Shown here: one piece after another, positions 26,454 to 34,566 of the stretch
Layout of the letters: the number at the start of each line of letters is the position of its first letter
Position numbering within the stretch: position 1 is the first letter of the stretch
Origin: Muribaculaceae bacterium
GTDB lineage: Bacteria > Bacteroidota > Bacteroidia > Bacteroidales > Muribaculaceae
Reading direction: 5' to 3'
Assembly: GCA_910573745.1 (NCBI GenBank)
Contig: CAJSYI010000001.1
Coordinates: 124,001-188,000, forward strand
DNA length: 64,000 nt
Program-made: the position numbers and the translations under genes
The notes under the pieces: model-generated
Seen by the model: only the letters and a program-made list of their open reading frames with translations
The model's database searches: none
What the model was told of the DNA's origin: nothing

Positions 26454-27899
26454 ATGAAAACGGGCGTGCCAGTCTATATCTCGAAAGGTGCATTGGTCAT
26501 TTATTGGCTGATGTTCACCTTTTGGTTTCTTGGAGTATATCCTTTTTTGATACAGTTGGATTCCTATCAGCTGTTCTTGAACGTGGATGGCAACGTTACC
26601 ATTTTTTTTGAAGGTTGTTATATTGCCCTGGGCTTGCTTCTGCTCCGCAACAGATGGGATAAAGCCGTGGTTTATGGCTTCATTGCAATCGCGTTCATAA
26701 GCACCGTTCTTGTCAATGGGCTGCCTGTGAAGGAATGGTTGAATGGTCTCCGGTTCTATGCACCTATGGTGTTCTTGCTTCCAGTCGTGAGATATGCCTT
26801 TGCTACACGTCCACGTCGCGAGTTCTTTATGGAACTGATGGATCGTTCGCTGTATGTCTTTTTGTGGCTTCAGGTGCCATGTATGTTGTATCAGTTGATT
26901 GTCTACGGTGGCTGGGACTATGGCGGCGGTTCGCTTGGTTTTTATCAGTCTGGTTTGATTTCAGAACTGATCTATGTCATATCGTTCTATCTGATGCTCC
27001 GCCGTTGGGACTATTCAAAGAATTATTTCAGGAATCTTGTAAATAACTGGATTCTTCTGTTCCTGCTTTTCCCTTCGTTCCTGAATGAGACGAAGGTGTC
27101 CCTGGTATATATAGTTTTTTATTTCCTGTTGCTTGTCCCGGTAAACAGGAAATTCGTCAAATCGATGCTGATAACCCTGCCATTGCTTTGTTTTATGATA
27201 TGGCTCTTCAATTACTTCTATATGTCGGTCTACGGGTCTCGAACTGAGTCCGGAGAGATTCTGACAATGGAGTATTTCGATTATTATGTGATTGGTGATG
27301 AAGCGTCTTTTGACATTATGGAGTTGGCATACGAGAATGCTGATGATTCTGAAGACACAGATTTTCAGCGCGGTCTTAAATGGGTGGCGCTCCCTTGGCT
27401 GATGGATGACCATGGTGCTGAATCATGGATTTGGGGAAATGGTACAGGAATCCTCAAGGGGCATTCCAATGATGATCCTTCGGAGTTTGCCATACCCTAC
27501 GGCTGGTTGTTTCAGGGGACAATCATGACGCTTTATATGCTGATACTTGAAATCGGCATCGTCGGTGTTGTGTGGTTTGTGTTCACGTATGTCGTGCTTT
27601 TCCGAAAGGCTGCTGGGCGACGGCGGCAGAAACAGCTTGTATTGTATCTCATAGGACTGCTTATTACGGTGATAGTATACAATACCTCGATGAATTATTT
27701 CTTCTTTACTCTGGTTTTCTATTATTTGGCCTATGTGTCGTTGTATTGGGAAGATGCGAAGGTCCTTGGCAACATATCCCATTCTGGGTCAATGATCAGC
27801 GTAGGTGGCGTTTTCAAAAAAGTTGAGGTGAAAGGGAGTCTGTCGGATTATGGCCGGAAATGCTCCGATGGACAGGATGATTCAGGGAATTGGTTATGA
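26454..27899 (+). CDS. Wzy/O-antigen ligase-like polymerase
   Basis: 481-aa polytopic membrane protein with about ten hydrophobic segments and one long hydrophilic loop (about residues 265-350, rich in Asp/Glu) before the last helices. This topology fits Wzy polymerases and WaaL-like ligases, which vary too much in sequence to name further. Its position after Wza and Wzz genes supports polymerase. The ATG at 26454 is chosen; longer forms start at TTG or an ATG with an unlikely Cys-rich lead. It overlaps the next gene by ATGA (27896-27899). Confidence 0.8.
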   Translation: MKTGVPVYISKGALVIYWLMFTFWFLGVYPFLIQLDSYQLFLNVDGNVTIFFEGCYIALGLLLLRNRWDKAVVYGFIAIAFISTVLVNGLPVKEWLNGLRFYAPMVFLLPVVRYAFATRPRREFFMELMDRSLYVFLWLQVPCMLYQLIVYGGWDYGGGSLGFYQSGLISELIYVISFYLMLRRWDYSKNYFRNLVNNWILLFLLFPSFLNETKVSLVYIVFYFLLLVPVNRKFVKSMLITLPLLCFMIWLFNYFYMSVYGSRTESGEILTMEYFDYYVIGDEASFDIMELAYENADDSEDTDFQRGLKWVALPWLMDDHGAESWIWGNGTGILKGHSNDDPSEFAIPYGWLFQGTIMTLYMLILEIGIVGVVWFVFTYVVLFRKAAGRRRQKQLVLYLIGLLITVIVYNTSMNYFFFTLVFYYLAYVSLYWEDAKVLGNISHSGSMISVGGVFKKVEVKGSLSDYGRKCSDGQDDSGNWL

Positions 27900-29101
27900 G
27901 AGTGCTTATCGTCAATAAGTTCTTTTATCCGAGAGGGGGTGATTGCGTAGTGGCTATGGCCACGCGGCGTATGCTGGCCGACCACGGGCATGAAGTGCGT
28001 GTGTTTGCCATGGATTATCCCGACAACGACACCATCCCCGATGCCGCAGGATATGCCTCCCGTGTCGATTTCGGAGGAGGGTCGTCGGCCAAGCTGCGCG
28101 CTTCTGCTCGCCTGTTCGGCAAAGGCGACATAGTGAAGTCGGCTTCCGAAGTTCTTGATTCTTTCCGTCCCGATGTGGTGCATCTGCACAACGTGCATTC
28201 CTATCTTTCGCCGCTTATAGGGGAGCTTGCCCATAAGCGAGGGATACGGGTGGTGTGGACTCTTCACGATTACAAGCTTCTGTGCCCATCTTATTCATGT
28301 CGGCGTCCGTCGGGCGAGAACTGTGAGGAATGCTTTTCCGGACGCTTGAAGGTGGTGAAATATTCCTGCCTCAAAGGCAGCCGTATGAAGAGCATATTGG
28401 CCGATATGGAGGCTCGCGTGTGGAACCGCAACCGGCTTCAGAAGATGACGGATCTGTTCATTGCACCGAGCGCTTTTATGCACAACAAGATGCTTGAGGG
28501 CGGTTTTTCGAGGAAAAAGCTCACTGTAGTCTGCAATTTCATAGACCCGGTGAAGTTCGACTGCATAAGACGTTGCGGTGTAGAGGAAAATCCAAGGGAT
28601 TATTTCTGTTATGTGGGTCGGCTTTCCGATGAAAAAGGCACGGAGACCATGCTTGGTGCCGCAGCCGAAGCAGGAGTCAGTCTGAAAGTGGCCGGAGACG
28701 GGCCTCTTTTGGAGGAGATGAGGAAGAAGTATGCCGACACCCCTGCCATAGAGTTCCTCGGGAGGCTTGGCCGGGAAGATGTCGTGAGGCTGCTGCGCTC
28801 AGCCAAGGCTTCGGTGCTTCCGTCGGAATGGTATGAGAACAATCCCCTCGGTGTGATTGAATCTCTTTGCTGCGGCACGCCGGTGATAGGTGCGCGTATC
28901 GGCGGCATACCGGAACTTCTTGACGAGACCAACGGCATAACGTTCACTTCCGGCAATCAGGAGGAGCTGACAAGTATATTCAGGAACTTTGACCACAGGA
29001 ACTCGTTCCCCCGCCGGATGATTTCAGATAAGGCTATGGATGTTTTTTGCCGAGACACGCATTATAAGCTCCTTATGGACGCTTATTCCGGCAAGTGTTG
29101 A
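27896..29101 (+). CDS. Glycosyltransferase family 4
   Basis: GT-B retaining glycosyltransferase, 401 aa. N-terminal acceptor domain: VLIVNKFFYPRGGDCVVA, DVVHLHNVHSYLSPL, VWTLHDYKLLCPSYSC. C-terminal donor domain: YVGRLSDEKGTETML, and LPSEWYENNPLGVIESLCCG with the EX7E-type motif. A Cys-rich insert (residues about 130-160) is typical of a Bacteroides capsule GT4 subgroup. The start at 27896 overlaps the polymerase stop; the sugar is unknown. Confidence 0.92.
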   Translation: MRVLIVNKFFYPRGGDCVVAMATRRMLADHGHEVRVFAMDYPDNDTIPDAAGYASRVDFGGGSSAKLRASARLFGKGDIVKSASEVLDSFRPDVVHLHNVHSYLSPLIGELAHKRGIRVVWTLHDYKLLCPSYSCRRPSGENCEECFSGRLKVVKYSCLKGSRMKSILADMEARVWNRNRLQKMTDLFIAPSAFMHNKMLEGGFSRKKLTVVCNFIDPVKFDCIRRCGVEENPRDYFCYVGRLSDEKGTETMLGAAAEAGVSLKVAGDGPLLEEMRKKYADTPAIEFLGRLGREDVVRLLRSAKASVLPSEWYENNPLGVIESLCCGTPVIGARIGGIPELLDETNGITFTSGNQEELTSIFRNFDHRNSFPRRMISDKAMDVFCRDTHYKLLMDAYSGKC

Positions 29102-29184
29102 GGAGCAATGTTTTTCGTGTTAATTTTTGTTGAAGCATCGGCAATAATAAGGCGGCAGGTCGCGTTATCTTCTCGGAAACGTTG

Positions 29185-30249
29185 ATGTGTTTTCACTTGA
29201 ATCCTGCAAGTAGACCTGAAATGTACAGACTACCGACTGACATATCTATAATCACCACTTACCGCTGCCCGATGCGCTGCGTGATGTGCAACATCTGGAG
29301 GAATCCGACGCGTGTCGATGAAGAAATCCGTCCTGAAGAGCTTGAGATGCTTCCTGATTTCAAATTTGTCAACATTACCGGCGGCGAACCGTTCGTGCGC
29401 GAGGATCTTGACGAGATAATAGACGTGATGTTCAGGAAGTCGCCGCGCATCGTCATCTCCACTTCCGGATGGTTTGATGACCGGGTCATCGCGCTTGCAG
29501 AGAAATATCCGAAAATCGGAATCAGAATCTCCATCGAGGGAATGCGCGACAAGAACGACGAGCTCCGCGGCCGCTCAGGCGGATTTGACAAAGGCGTAGG
29601 CATCTTGCGCGAGCTTAAGCGTATGGGACTGAAGGACATCGGTTTCGGAATCACGGTGAGCAACCATAACAGTGCCGACATGCTGGAGCTTTACGGCCTT
29701 TCCAAGGAACTCGGCATGGAATTTGCCACTGCCGCTTTCCACAATTCCTTTTATTTCCATAAATACGACAATGAAATCACCAACGCGGCCGAAGTTACCG
29801 ACAATTTCTGCCGTCTGATCGATGCCCAGCTTAAGGAGAACAATCCCAAGTCATGGTTCAGGGCTTATTTCAATATGGGTCTTGTCAATTACGTCAACGG
29901 CGGCAAGAGGCTGCTGCCTTGCGAGGCGGGAAGCGTCAACTGCTTTCTGGACCCTTGGGGCGAGATATATCCTTGCAACGGGATGGAAGAGGGCAAATGG
30001 AAGCTGTCGATGGGCAACATACGTTCAGGCAAGTCGTTTGAGGAGATATGGAATTCTCCGGAGGCGGAAGAAGTGCGCCGCCACGTCGCGAATTGTCCAA
30101 AGAACTGTTGGATGGTAGGCACTGTGAGTCCGGTGATGAAGAAGAACATCATTAAGCCGGCTTCGTGGGTTCTGGCCAACAAGGCCCGCTCGGTGCTTGG
30201 CATGAAGCCTAAGCTTTCATATGAAGTCCGCAAGACCATAGAGTCATGA
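29185..30249 (+). CDS. Radical SAM/SPASM-domain protein in the polysaccharide locus
   Basis: Radical SAM enzyme: the [4Fe-4S] motif CPMRCVMC (CX3CX2C) near the N-terminus, NITGGEPFVRED, and a C-terminal SPASM-like set of Cys residues (LPCEAGSVNCFLDPWGEIYPCN, read as separate pieces; ANCPKNCW). SPASM proteins modify peptides or act in glycan and cofactor chemistry; the substrate here is unknown. Being inside a glycan locus and coupled by ATGA to a glycosyltransferase, it may modify a sugar, lipid or peptide part of the polymer. Starts at 29185 or 29221 (MYRLPTDIS) are both plausible; the latter fits the fold better. Confidence 0.88.
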   Translation: MCFHLNPASRPEMYRLPTDISIITTYRCPMRCVMCNIWRNPTRVDEEIRPEELEMLPDFKFVNITGGEPFVREDLDEIIDVMFRKSPRIVISTSGWFDDRVIALAEKYPKIGIRISIEGMRDKNDELRGRSGGFDKGVGILRELKRMGLKDIGFGITVSNHNSADMLELYGLSKELGMEFATAAFHNSFYFHKYDNEITNAAEVTDNFCRLIDAQLKENNPKSWFRAYFNMGLVNYVNGGKRLLPCEAGSVNCFLDPWGEIYPCNGMEEGKWKLSMGNIRSGKSFEEIWNSPEAEEVRRHVANCPKNCWMVGTVSPVMKKNIIKPASWVLANKARSVLGMKPKLSYEVRKTIES

Positions 30250-31346
30250 AGATTGTTGTAACAGGCACACGTGGCATTCCGTCGATACAAGGTGGTGTGG
30301 AGACCCATTGCGAGGAGCTTTTTCCGCGCATTGTATCAATGGGCGGCGATGTTGTCCTGTTGCGCAGGGCTTCTTATGTCGAGAAAGATTCTGCCAACGA
30401 TGTGAGGGCTTTCAAGGGGGTAGGACTGATAGATCTGCCCACTCCGCGCCGCAAGTCGTTTGAGGCGATAATCCACACTTTCCGCGCCGTTGTCGAGGCG
30501 AAAAGGCAGAAGGCCGACATTGTGCATATACATGCTGTGGGGCCTGCGCTGCTTGTCCCTGTGGCGAAAATGCTGGGTCTGAAGGTGGTGATGACCAACC
30601 ACGGGCCTGACTATGAGCGGGAGAAGTGGGGCAAGGCGGCAAAGGCCATGCTCCGTCTCGGAGAACGTCTCGGGGCAAAGTATGCCGATGCGGTGATTGT
30701 CATTTCCGAACACATACGCCGTCGGCTTGCCGAGCGTTATGGCCGCACTGATGCTGATTTGATATTCAATGGTGTCCCGGTTCTGGAAAAGGATGCGGGA
30801 ACTGATTATACAGACTCTCTCGGTCTGCAGCCGGGGCGGTATGTCGTGGCAATCGGGCGTTTCGTCAAGGAAAAGAACTTCCATCTCCTTATAGATGCCT
30901 TTTCACGTGTCGCTCCTGAAGGAATCAGGCTTGTGATAGCCGGAGACGCCGATATGCCCGATGATTATTCCGAGTCGTTGAAACGCCAGGCGAAGGATGC
31001 AGGCGTGGTTCTTACAGGGTTCATAAAAGGCAGGAAGCTCCGGCAGCTGATGAGCCATGCGCGTCTGTTCGTGTTGCCTTCCACCCATGAGGGGCTTCCG
31101 ATTTCGCTTCTGGAAGCCATGAGCTACGGCCTTGACGTTCTCGTCAGCGACATAGACGCCAACACTCTTCCGCAGCTCGACGGGACTGATTTTTTCCGTG
31201 TGGGGGATATTGACGACCTGTGCGCGTCTTTGAGCCGGAAGCTGTCTTGCGCGTCATCCGGACGTGTCTATGACCTTTCTGATTATGACTGGGACATCAT
31301 AGCCGGCAAGACGATGGATGTCTACCGCCGGGTCTGCGGAGAATGA
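30246..31346 (+). CDS. Glycosyltransferase family 4 (RfaB/WcaI-like)
   Basis: 366-aa GT-B enzyme: VTGTRGIPSIQGGVETHCEE at the N-terminus is typical of the rhamnosyl/galactosyl GT4 group. ADIVHIHAVGPALLVP, VVMTNHGPDYEREKWG and the donor-site segment LPSTHEGLPISLLEAMSYG with the two Glu residues follow. It overlaps the radical SAM gene by ATGA and is the last gene of the polysaccharide locus. Only two glycosyltransferases are present, so the repeat unit is very short or other genes lie elsewhere. Confidence 0.93.
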   Translation: MKIVVTGTRGIPSIQGGVETHCEELFPRIVSMGGDVVLLRRASYVEKDSANDVRAFKGVGLIDLPTPRRKSFEAIIHTFRAVVEAKRQKADIVHIHAVGPALLVPVAKMLGLKVVMTNHGPDYEREKWGKAAKAMLRLGERLGAKYADAVIVISEHIRRRLAERYGRTDADLIFNGVPVLEKDAGTDYTDSLGLQPGRYVVAIGRFVKEKNFHLLIDAFSRVAPEGIRLVIAGDADMPDDYSESLKRQAKDAGVVLTGFIKGRKLRQLMSHARLFVLPSTHEGLPISLLEAMSYGLDVLVSDIDANTLPQLDGTDFFRVGDIDDLCASLSRKLSCASSGRVYDLSDYDWDIIAGKTMDVYRRVCGE

Positions 31347-31370
31347 CGGATTCATTAAAAAAATCCTCAT

Positions 31371-31406
31371 TTATGATGCAGTCTTAAGCCTCTGCTTGCA
31401 TCATAA
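31371..31406. promoter_or_regulatory. 10-bp inverted repeat just before the sigma-barrel gene
   Basis: TTATGATGCA (31371-31380) and TGCATCATAA (31397-31406) are perfect inverted repeats with a 16-bp spacer. They end 4 bp before the ATG at 31411. As RNA they would form a hairpin against the start codon; as DNA they could bind a dimeric regulator, possibly autoregulatory. The function is inferred from position only. Confidence 0.5.
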
Positions 31407-31410
31407 CGAT

Positions 31411-33003
31411 ATGGACTTGTCAGAACTCTATTCTTCGTGCTTGTCTGGCGACCGTAAAGCGATGGGTCGTCTTTACCGTATATGCTATCCTAAGATGAAG
31501 GGCGTTGTCGGGAAATACATCCGGGACCCGGAAAGGGTGAAGGATGTGGTCCACGACGGTTTTGTGGTCATATTCACTTCTTTGGAGCATGTGCGCCGTC
31601 CCGAAAGGCTTGAATCGTGGATGGCTATGGTGATGCGTAACCTTGCCCTTCAGGCTGAACGCAAAAGCGTGTCGGCGGTGGTCGGTCATTTGTCGGAAAA
31701 AGAACTGGTTTCGGTGCCGGAGACAGATGAATACAGGGAAGACATAGGTTGGGAACAGTTGGCCGTCATAATAGAAAGGCTTCCGGAAGGATACAGGAGC
31801 GTTTTCAGGCTTTCGATGCTTGACGGGCTTTCTCATAAGGAAATCGGCGCGCTGCTCGGCATAGACCCGCATTCGTCTTCATCGCAGCTTTCGCGTGCGA
31901 AGGCTATGCTTCGGCGTATGATTATGGATTATCGCGCAGGAATCCTGTTGCTTGCAGGACTTGTGTCCACTGTTGTGGTATGGCAATTGACACGTCAGGA
32001 TGCGGACGGCGGTCCCGGACCGCATATCGCTGATTCTCAAAAAACGGATGTCAAGGCCACCTCCGACGACAAAATGAAAAAGGAACCAGGGAACGCTGCG
32101 TCAAAACCCGCCGAAGTGCCGTTTCCGTCGGCAACCCGTGGCGGGTCGCCGGCGTCGGCGGATTCCGCCAACAGACAAAATGAGGAATCCTCCCCGGTTT
32201 CTCTGCAACAGGAAAGTGTGCGGTTGCCGTCCTATGAAGTAAGGCCTGAAGAGCCGGACACGGCCGGAAAAGAAGACATTCCCCGTATGCCGCTTTATGA
32301 ACACGAGCCTCTTGTCGCAGAAGTGCCTGATTTATTGACCCAACCGTCAGGAAAGCCGTCGTGGTCGGTCGGCGCGGCTTATGAAGGCTCATACGGAAGC
32401 GCGGCTTCAGCCAGGTTCATGCAGAGACTGGATGATTCCTCATCCAATATCGAGGGTGATAAACAGGAAATAGAAGTCAACGAATCGGTCAAGCACCATG
32501 TCCCGTTCGTGGTAGGGCTTTCGTTCGCCAAGAGGATTGATTCGCGCTGGACTATAGAGACAGGCATTCGCTATACTTATCTCCGGAGCGATTCGGTGTC
32601 GTCTTCTGAGATACGTTACCGTGAGTCGGATCAGCGCATCCATTATATCGGCATTCCGCTGAAAGTGTCGTACAGGCTGTTCGACTGGCGAGGGCTGTCG
32701 GTTTACGGACAGTTGGGAGGAGGTCTCGACATACCCGTTGGCGGGACGAGGAAGATATTCCAGAATGAGACGTTCAAAGATAAGCCCAATGTCTTGAAGC
32801 GATGGGAAGAGAAGATGGACACACCTCTGCAGTGGTCGGTGGAAGCAGGCATCGGACTGCAATACGGGTTCACGCCTTGGTTCAGCATATTTGCAGAGCC
32901 TTCAGTGCGTTATTATTTCAATCCCGGATCAGACGTGGTTACTGTGCGTCAGGATTCTCCGGTAGTCTTCACCGTGCCGCTCGGCATCCGTTTCACCTGG
33001 TGA
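31411..33003 (+). CDS. Sigma-70/ECF factor fused to an outer-membrane beta-barrel
   Basis: 530 residues in one frame. Residues about 12-80 are a sigma region 2 (DRKAMGRLYRICYPKMK, DVVHDGFVVIFTSLE, ESWMAMVMRNLAL). Residues about 118-170 are region 4 (RLPEGYRSVFRLSMLDGLSH, KEIGALLGIDPHSSSSQLSR). One TM helix follows (about 176-193) with Arg residues on the cytoplasmic side, then a Pro/Ser/Glu-rich linker (194-315), then a beta-barrel of outer-membrane type (316-530) whose last residues GIRFTW end in the aromatic that BAM recognises. The chain would span both membranes with the sigma part in the cytoplasm. Release would need proteolysis. The ATG at 31411 is preferred to one at 31318 inside the upstream gene. 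Confidence 0.88.
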   Translation: MDLSELYSSCLSGDRKAMGRLYRICYPKMKGVVGKYIRDPERVKDVVHDGFVVIFTSLEHVRRPERLESWMAMVMRNLALQAERKSVSAVVGHLSEKELVSVPETDEYREDIGWEQLAVIIERLPEGYRSVFRLSMLDGLSHKEIGALLGIDPHSSSSQLSRAKAMLRRMIMDYRAGILLLAGLVSTVVVWQLTRQDADGGPGPHIADSQKTDVKATSDDKMKKEPGNAASKPAEVPFPSATRGGSPASADSANRQNEESSPVSLQQESVRLPSYEVRPEEPDTAGKEDIPRMPLYEHEPLVAEVPDLLTQPSGKPSWSVGAAYEGSYGSAASARFMQRLDDSSSNIEGDKQEIEVNESVKHHVPFVVGLSFAKRIDSRWTIETGIRYTYLRSDSVSSSEIRYRESDQRIHYIGIPLKVSYRLFDWRGLSVYGQLGGGLDIPVGGTRKIFQNETFKDKPNVLKRWEEKMDTPLQWSVEAGIGLQYGFTPWFSIFAEPSVRYYFNPGSDVVTVRQDSPVVFTVPLGIRFTW

Positions 33004-33130
33004 TGGAAATGTGTGTGATGGCTGTTGATTTTGACACAGTTTCCGTGTGATGTGCTTTTTATGTACGGAGTCGTGCAGTGTTATGGGTCTTTGCGAATCA
33101 TATAGATAGAACCACATAACTATTTCTATT

Positions 33131-33191
33131 ATGAACAGGAAGACTTTTATTATGAACAGGAAGACTTTTATTATGAACAGGAAGACTTTTA
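33131..33191 (+). repeat. Three tandem 21-bp units, each with a start codon
   Basis: Units at 33131-33151, 33152-33172 and 33173-33191 (last one incomplete) are identical apart from the end. Each carries ATG followed by AGGAAG, which could act as a Shine-Dalgarno for the ATG of the next copy. The unit length is a multiple of three, so copy-number change would alter the N-terminus but not the frame. Confidence 0.9.
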
Positions 33192-34405
33192 CTGCATTGT
33201 GCATGGCTGGAATATTTACGGCAGCCGGTGCCACGAAGATACTTGAACCCGAACAGACAGTCCCTTTCGGCCCTGTGGGGCAGGAGTCGCGTCATTTCGT
33301 CTATCCCCTTGAAGAACTTGGCGTTGGTTTCAGCTGCGACATCGAAGTGCTGCCGGAAGCGTCGGCCGTCATCTTGTGTGAAGGGGACACTGTGGCCAAG
33401 TCTGTAAGAGCCGAACTTTCCTACAACTACAAAGACGTGGAAGGCTTTGCGGCGTTCTGTTTCGACAAGCAGAACCTGCCGAAAGGGAAGAGCTATTCAT
33501 TCGTGGTGGCTCCGTCGTCAATACGTTCGGTTACGAATCCGGAAAAACTCAACGGACGCATCGAAGTCCCGTTCCTCGTGCCTGCCGACTTAGGCCCGGC
33601 AAGATGGGGGAATGATGACAAAGACGGCATTGTAATTGCTTCAGCCCCGAGCTTGGTTGCCTATTGGGGATATGAGACGGAAAAGGCCGTAGAGAATCCT
33701 TATGCTGTTCTTTACCGCGAAGGCGTGGAGGTAAGGACTTTCCCGCTTTCTGTAGCATGGGACTGGAATCTGGGTCAGGCTCGTGTGCAGTTTGTGGAGG
33801 AATGTGGCGATGAACTGCATTTCGAGAAGGACATCCATTATAAAGTGACGATTCCGGCCGGAATGGTCGGCGTGGCTTACCGTACAGACATTGTGAACGA
33901 AGAGACTTCATTCAGTTTCGTGGGCGGTTATGAACAACCGTTGGAAACGCCGAAGTACCATTCTATCCAACTTCACATCGACAAGGAAGCCAATACTTTA
34001 CAGAGAGTGGACTATGTCTTTGATTCATATGTCGTGCTTGGCGCTGATCCGAAAGTTCGGCTTTGGACTGCGGATATGGAGACTTTGGTGAAGGAGGTTG
34101 TCCCTTATGTGAACCATTCCGTCAACTGTCTGATGATTTCGGCGGATTTCGACAATGTCCCGCTTGACGACGAGAAAGGCAACGCGATTGAGCTTACTGA
34201 GGGTTCGGTGGTATACTCAGAGGGCAATCCTGTGGCCAATCAGAAAGCCGTTGTCCCAATCACCGGCCAAGCCGGAATAGCGGGCATCGACTTTTCCGGC
34301 GACGGCGCGGAGCTTCCGGTCTACGACATCTACGGGCGTGCGGTTTCGGAACCTGTCAGAGGCCAGTTGTATATCCGTGGCGGCAAAAAGTTCATGGCCG
34401 AATGA
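33131..34405 (+). CDS. Secreted protein of unknown function with triplicated start region
   Basis: 424 aa as read from the first ATG. The first 20 residues are MNRKTFI repeated nearly three times because a 21-bp unit is tandemly repeated; each copy brings its own ATG (33131, 33152, 33173). A signal peptide follows (ALCMAGIFTAAGATK). The body is beta-rich, without a family I recognise, and the last 40 residues (LPVYDIYGRAVSEPVRGQLY, IRGGKKF) resemble T9SS-type C-terminal tails. It lies 127 bp after the sigma-barrel gene on the same strand, so it may be a target or partner of that system. A 48-bp hairpin follows. Confidence 0.75.
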   Translation: MNRKTFIMNRKTFIMNRKTFTALCMAGIFTAAGATKILEPEQTVPFGPVGQESRHFVYPLEELGVGFSCDIEVLPEASAVILCEGDTVAKSVRAELSYNYKDVEGFAAFCFDKQNLPKGKSYSFVVAPSSIRSVTNPEKLNGRIEVPFLVPADLGPARWGNDDKDGIVIASAPSLVAYWGYETEKAVENPYAVLYREGVEVRTFPLSVAWDWNLGQARVQFVEECGDELHFEKDIHYKVTIPAGMVGVAYRTDIVNEETSFSFVGGYEQPLETPKYHSIQLHIDKEANTLQRVDYVFDSYVVLGADPKVRLWTADMETLVKEVVPYVNHSVNCLMISADFDNVPLDDEKGNAIELTEGSVVYSEGNPVANQKAVVPITGQAGIAGIDFSGDGAELPVYDIYGRAVSEPVRGQLYIRGGKKFMAE

Positions 34406-34462
34406 AACCTCTGAAGAAGTGTCTGCAAGAATCAGGATAAGATTCCAGAAGCACCCTAAGTA

Positions 34463-34510
34463 GAATCCCCGGAGCTGAAACGTATGGCTAAAGTTTCAGC
34501 TCCGGGATTC
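34463..34510. terminator. Long hairpin between convergent genes
   Basis: GAATCC(C)CGGAGCTGAAAC pairs with GTTTCAGCTCCGGGATTC (one bulged base) across an 11-nt loop. There is no clear T-tract on either side, so it is a possible factor-dependent or bidirectional terminator. Confidence 0.55.
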
Positions 34511-34566
34511 ATAAATGGAGCGTGGAAAACCCGGGAACGGGCCGCTTCAGGACTGAAGGCATACGC

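Noticed and set aside
31318..31410. Longer N-terminus of the sigma-barrel protein
   Set aside because: It overlaps the end of the glycosyltransferase gene, includes the inverted repeat and adds residues unlike a sigma region.
31930..31990. Possibility that the sigma-barrel fusion is a simple read-through of two adjacent genes
   Set aside because: The junction contains a well-formed TM helix with positive residues inside and a linker in the same frame. This fits a designed topology better than a lost stop, although only read data and relatives can settle it.
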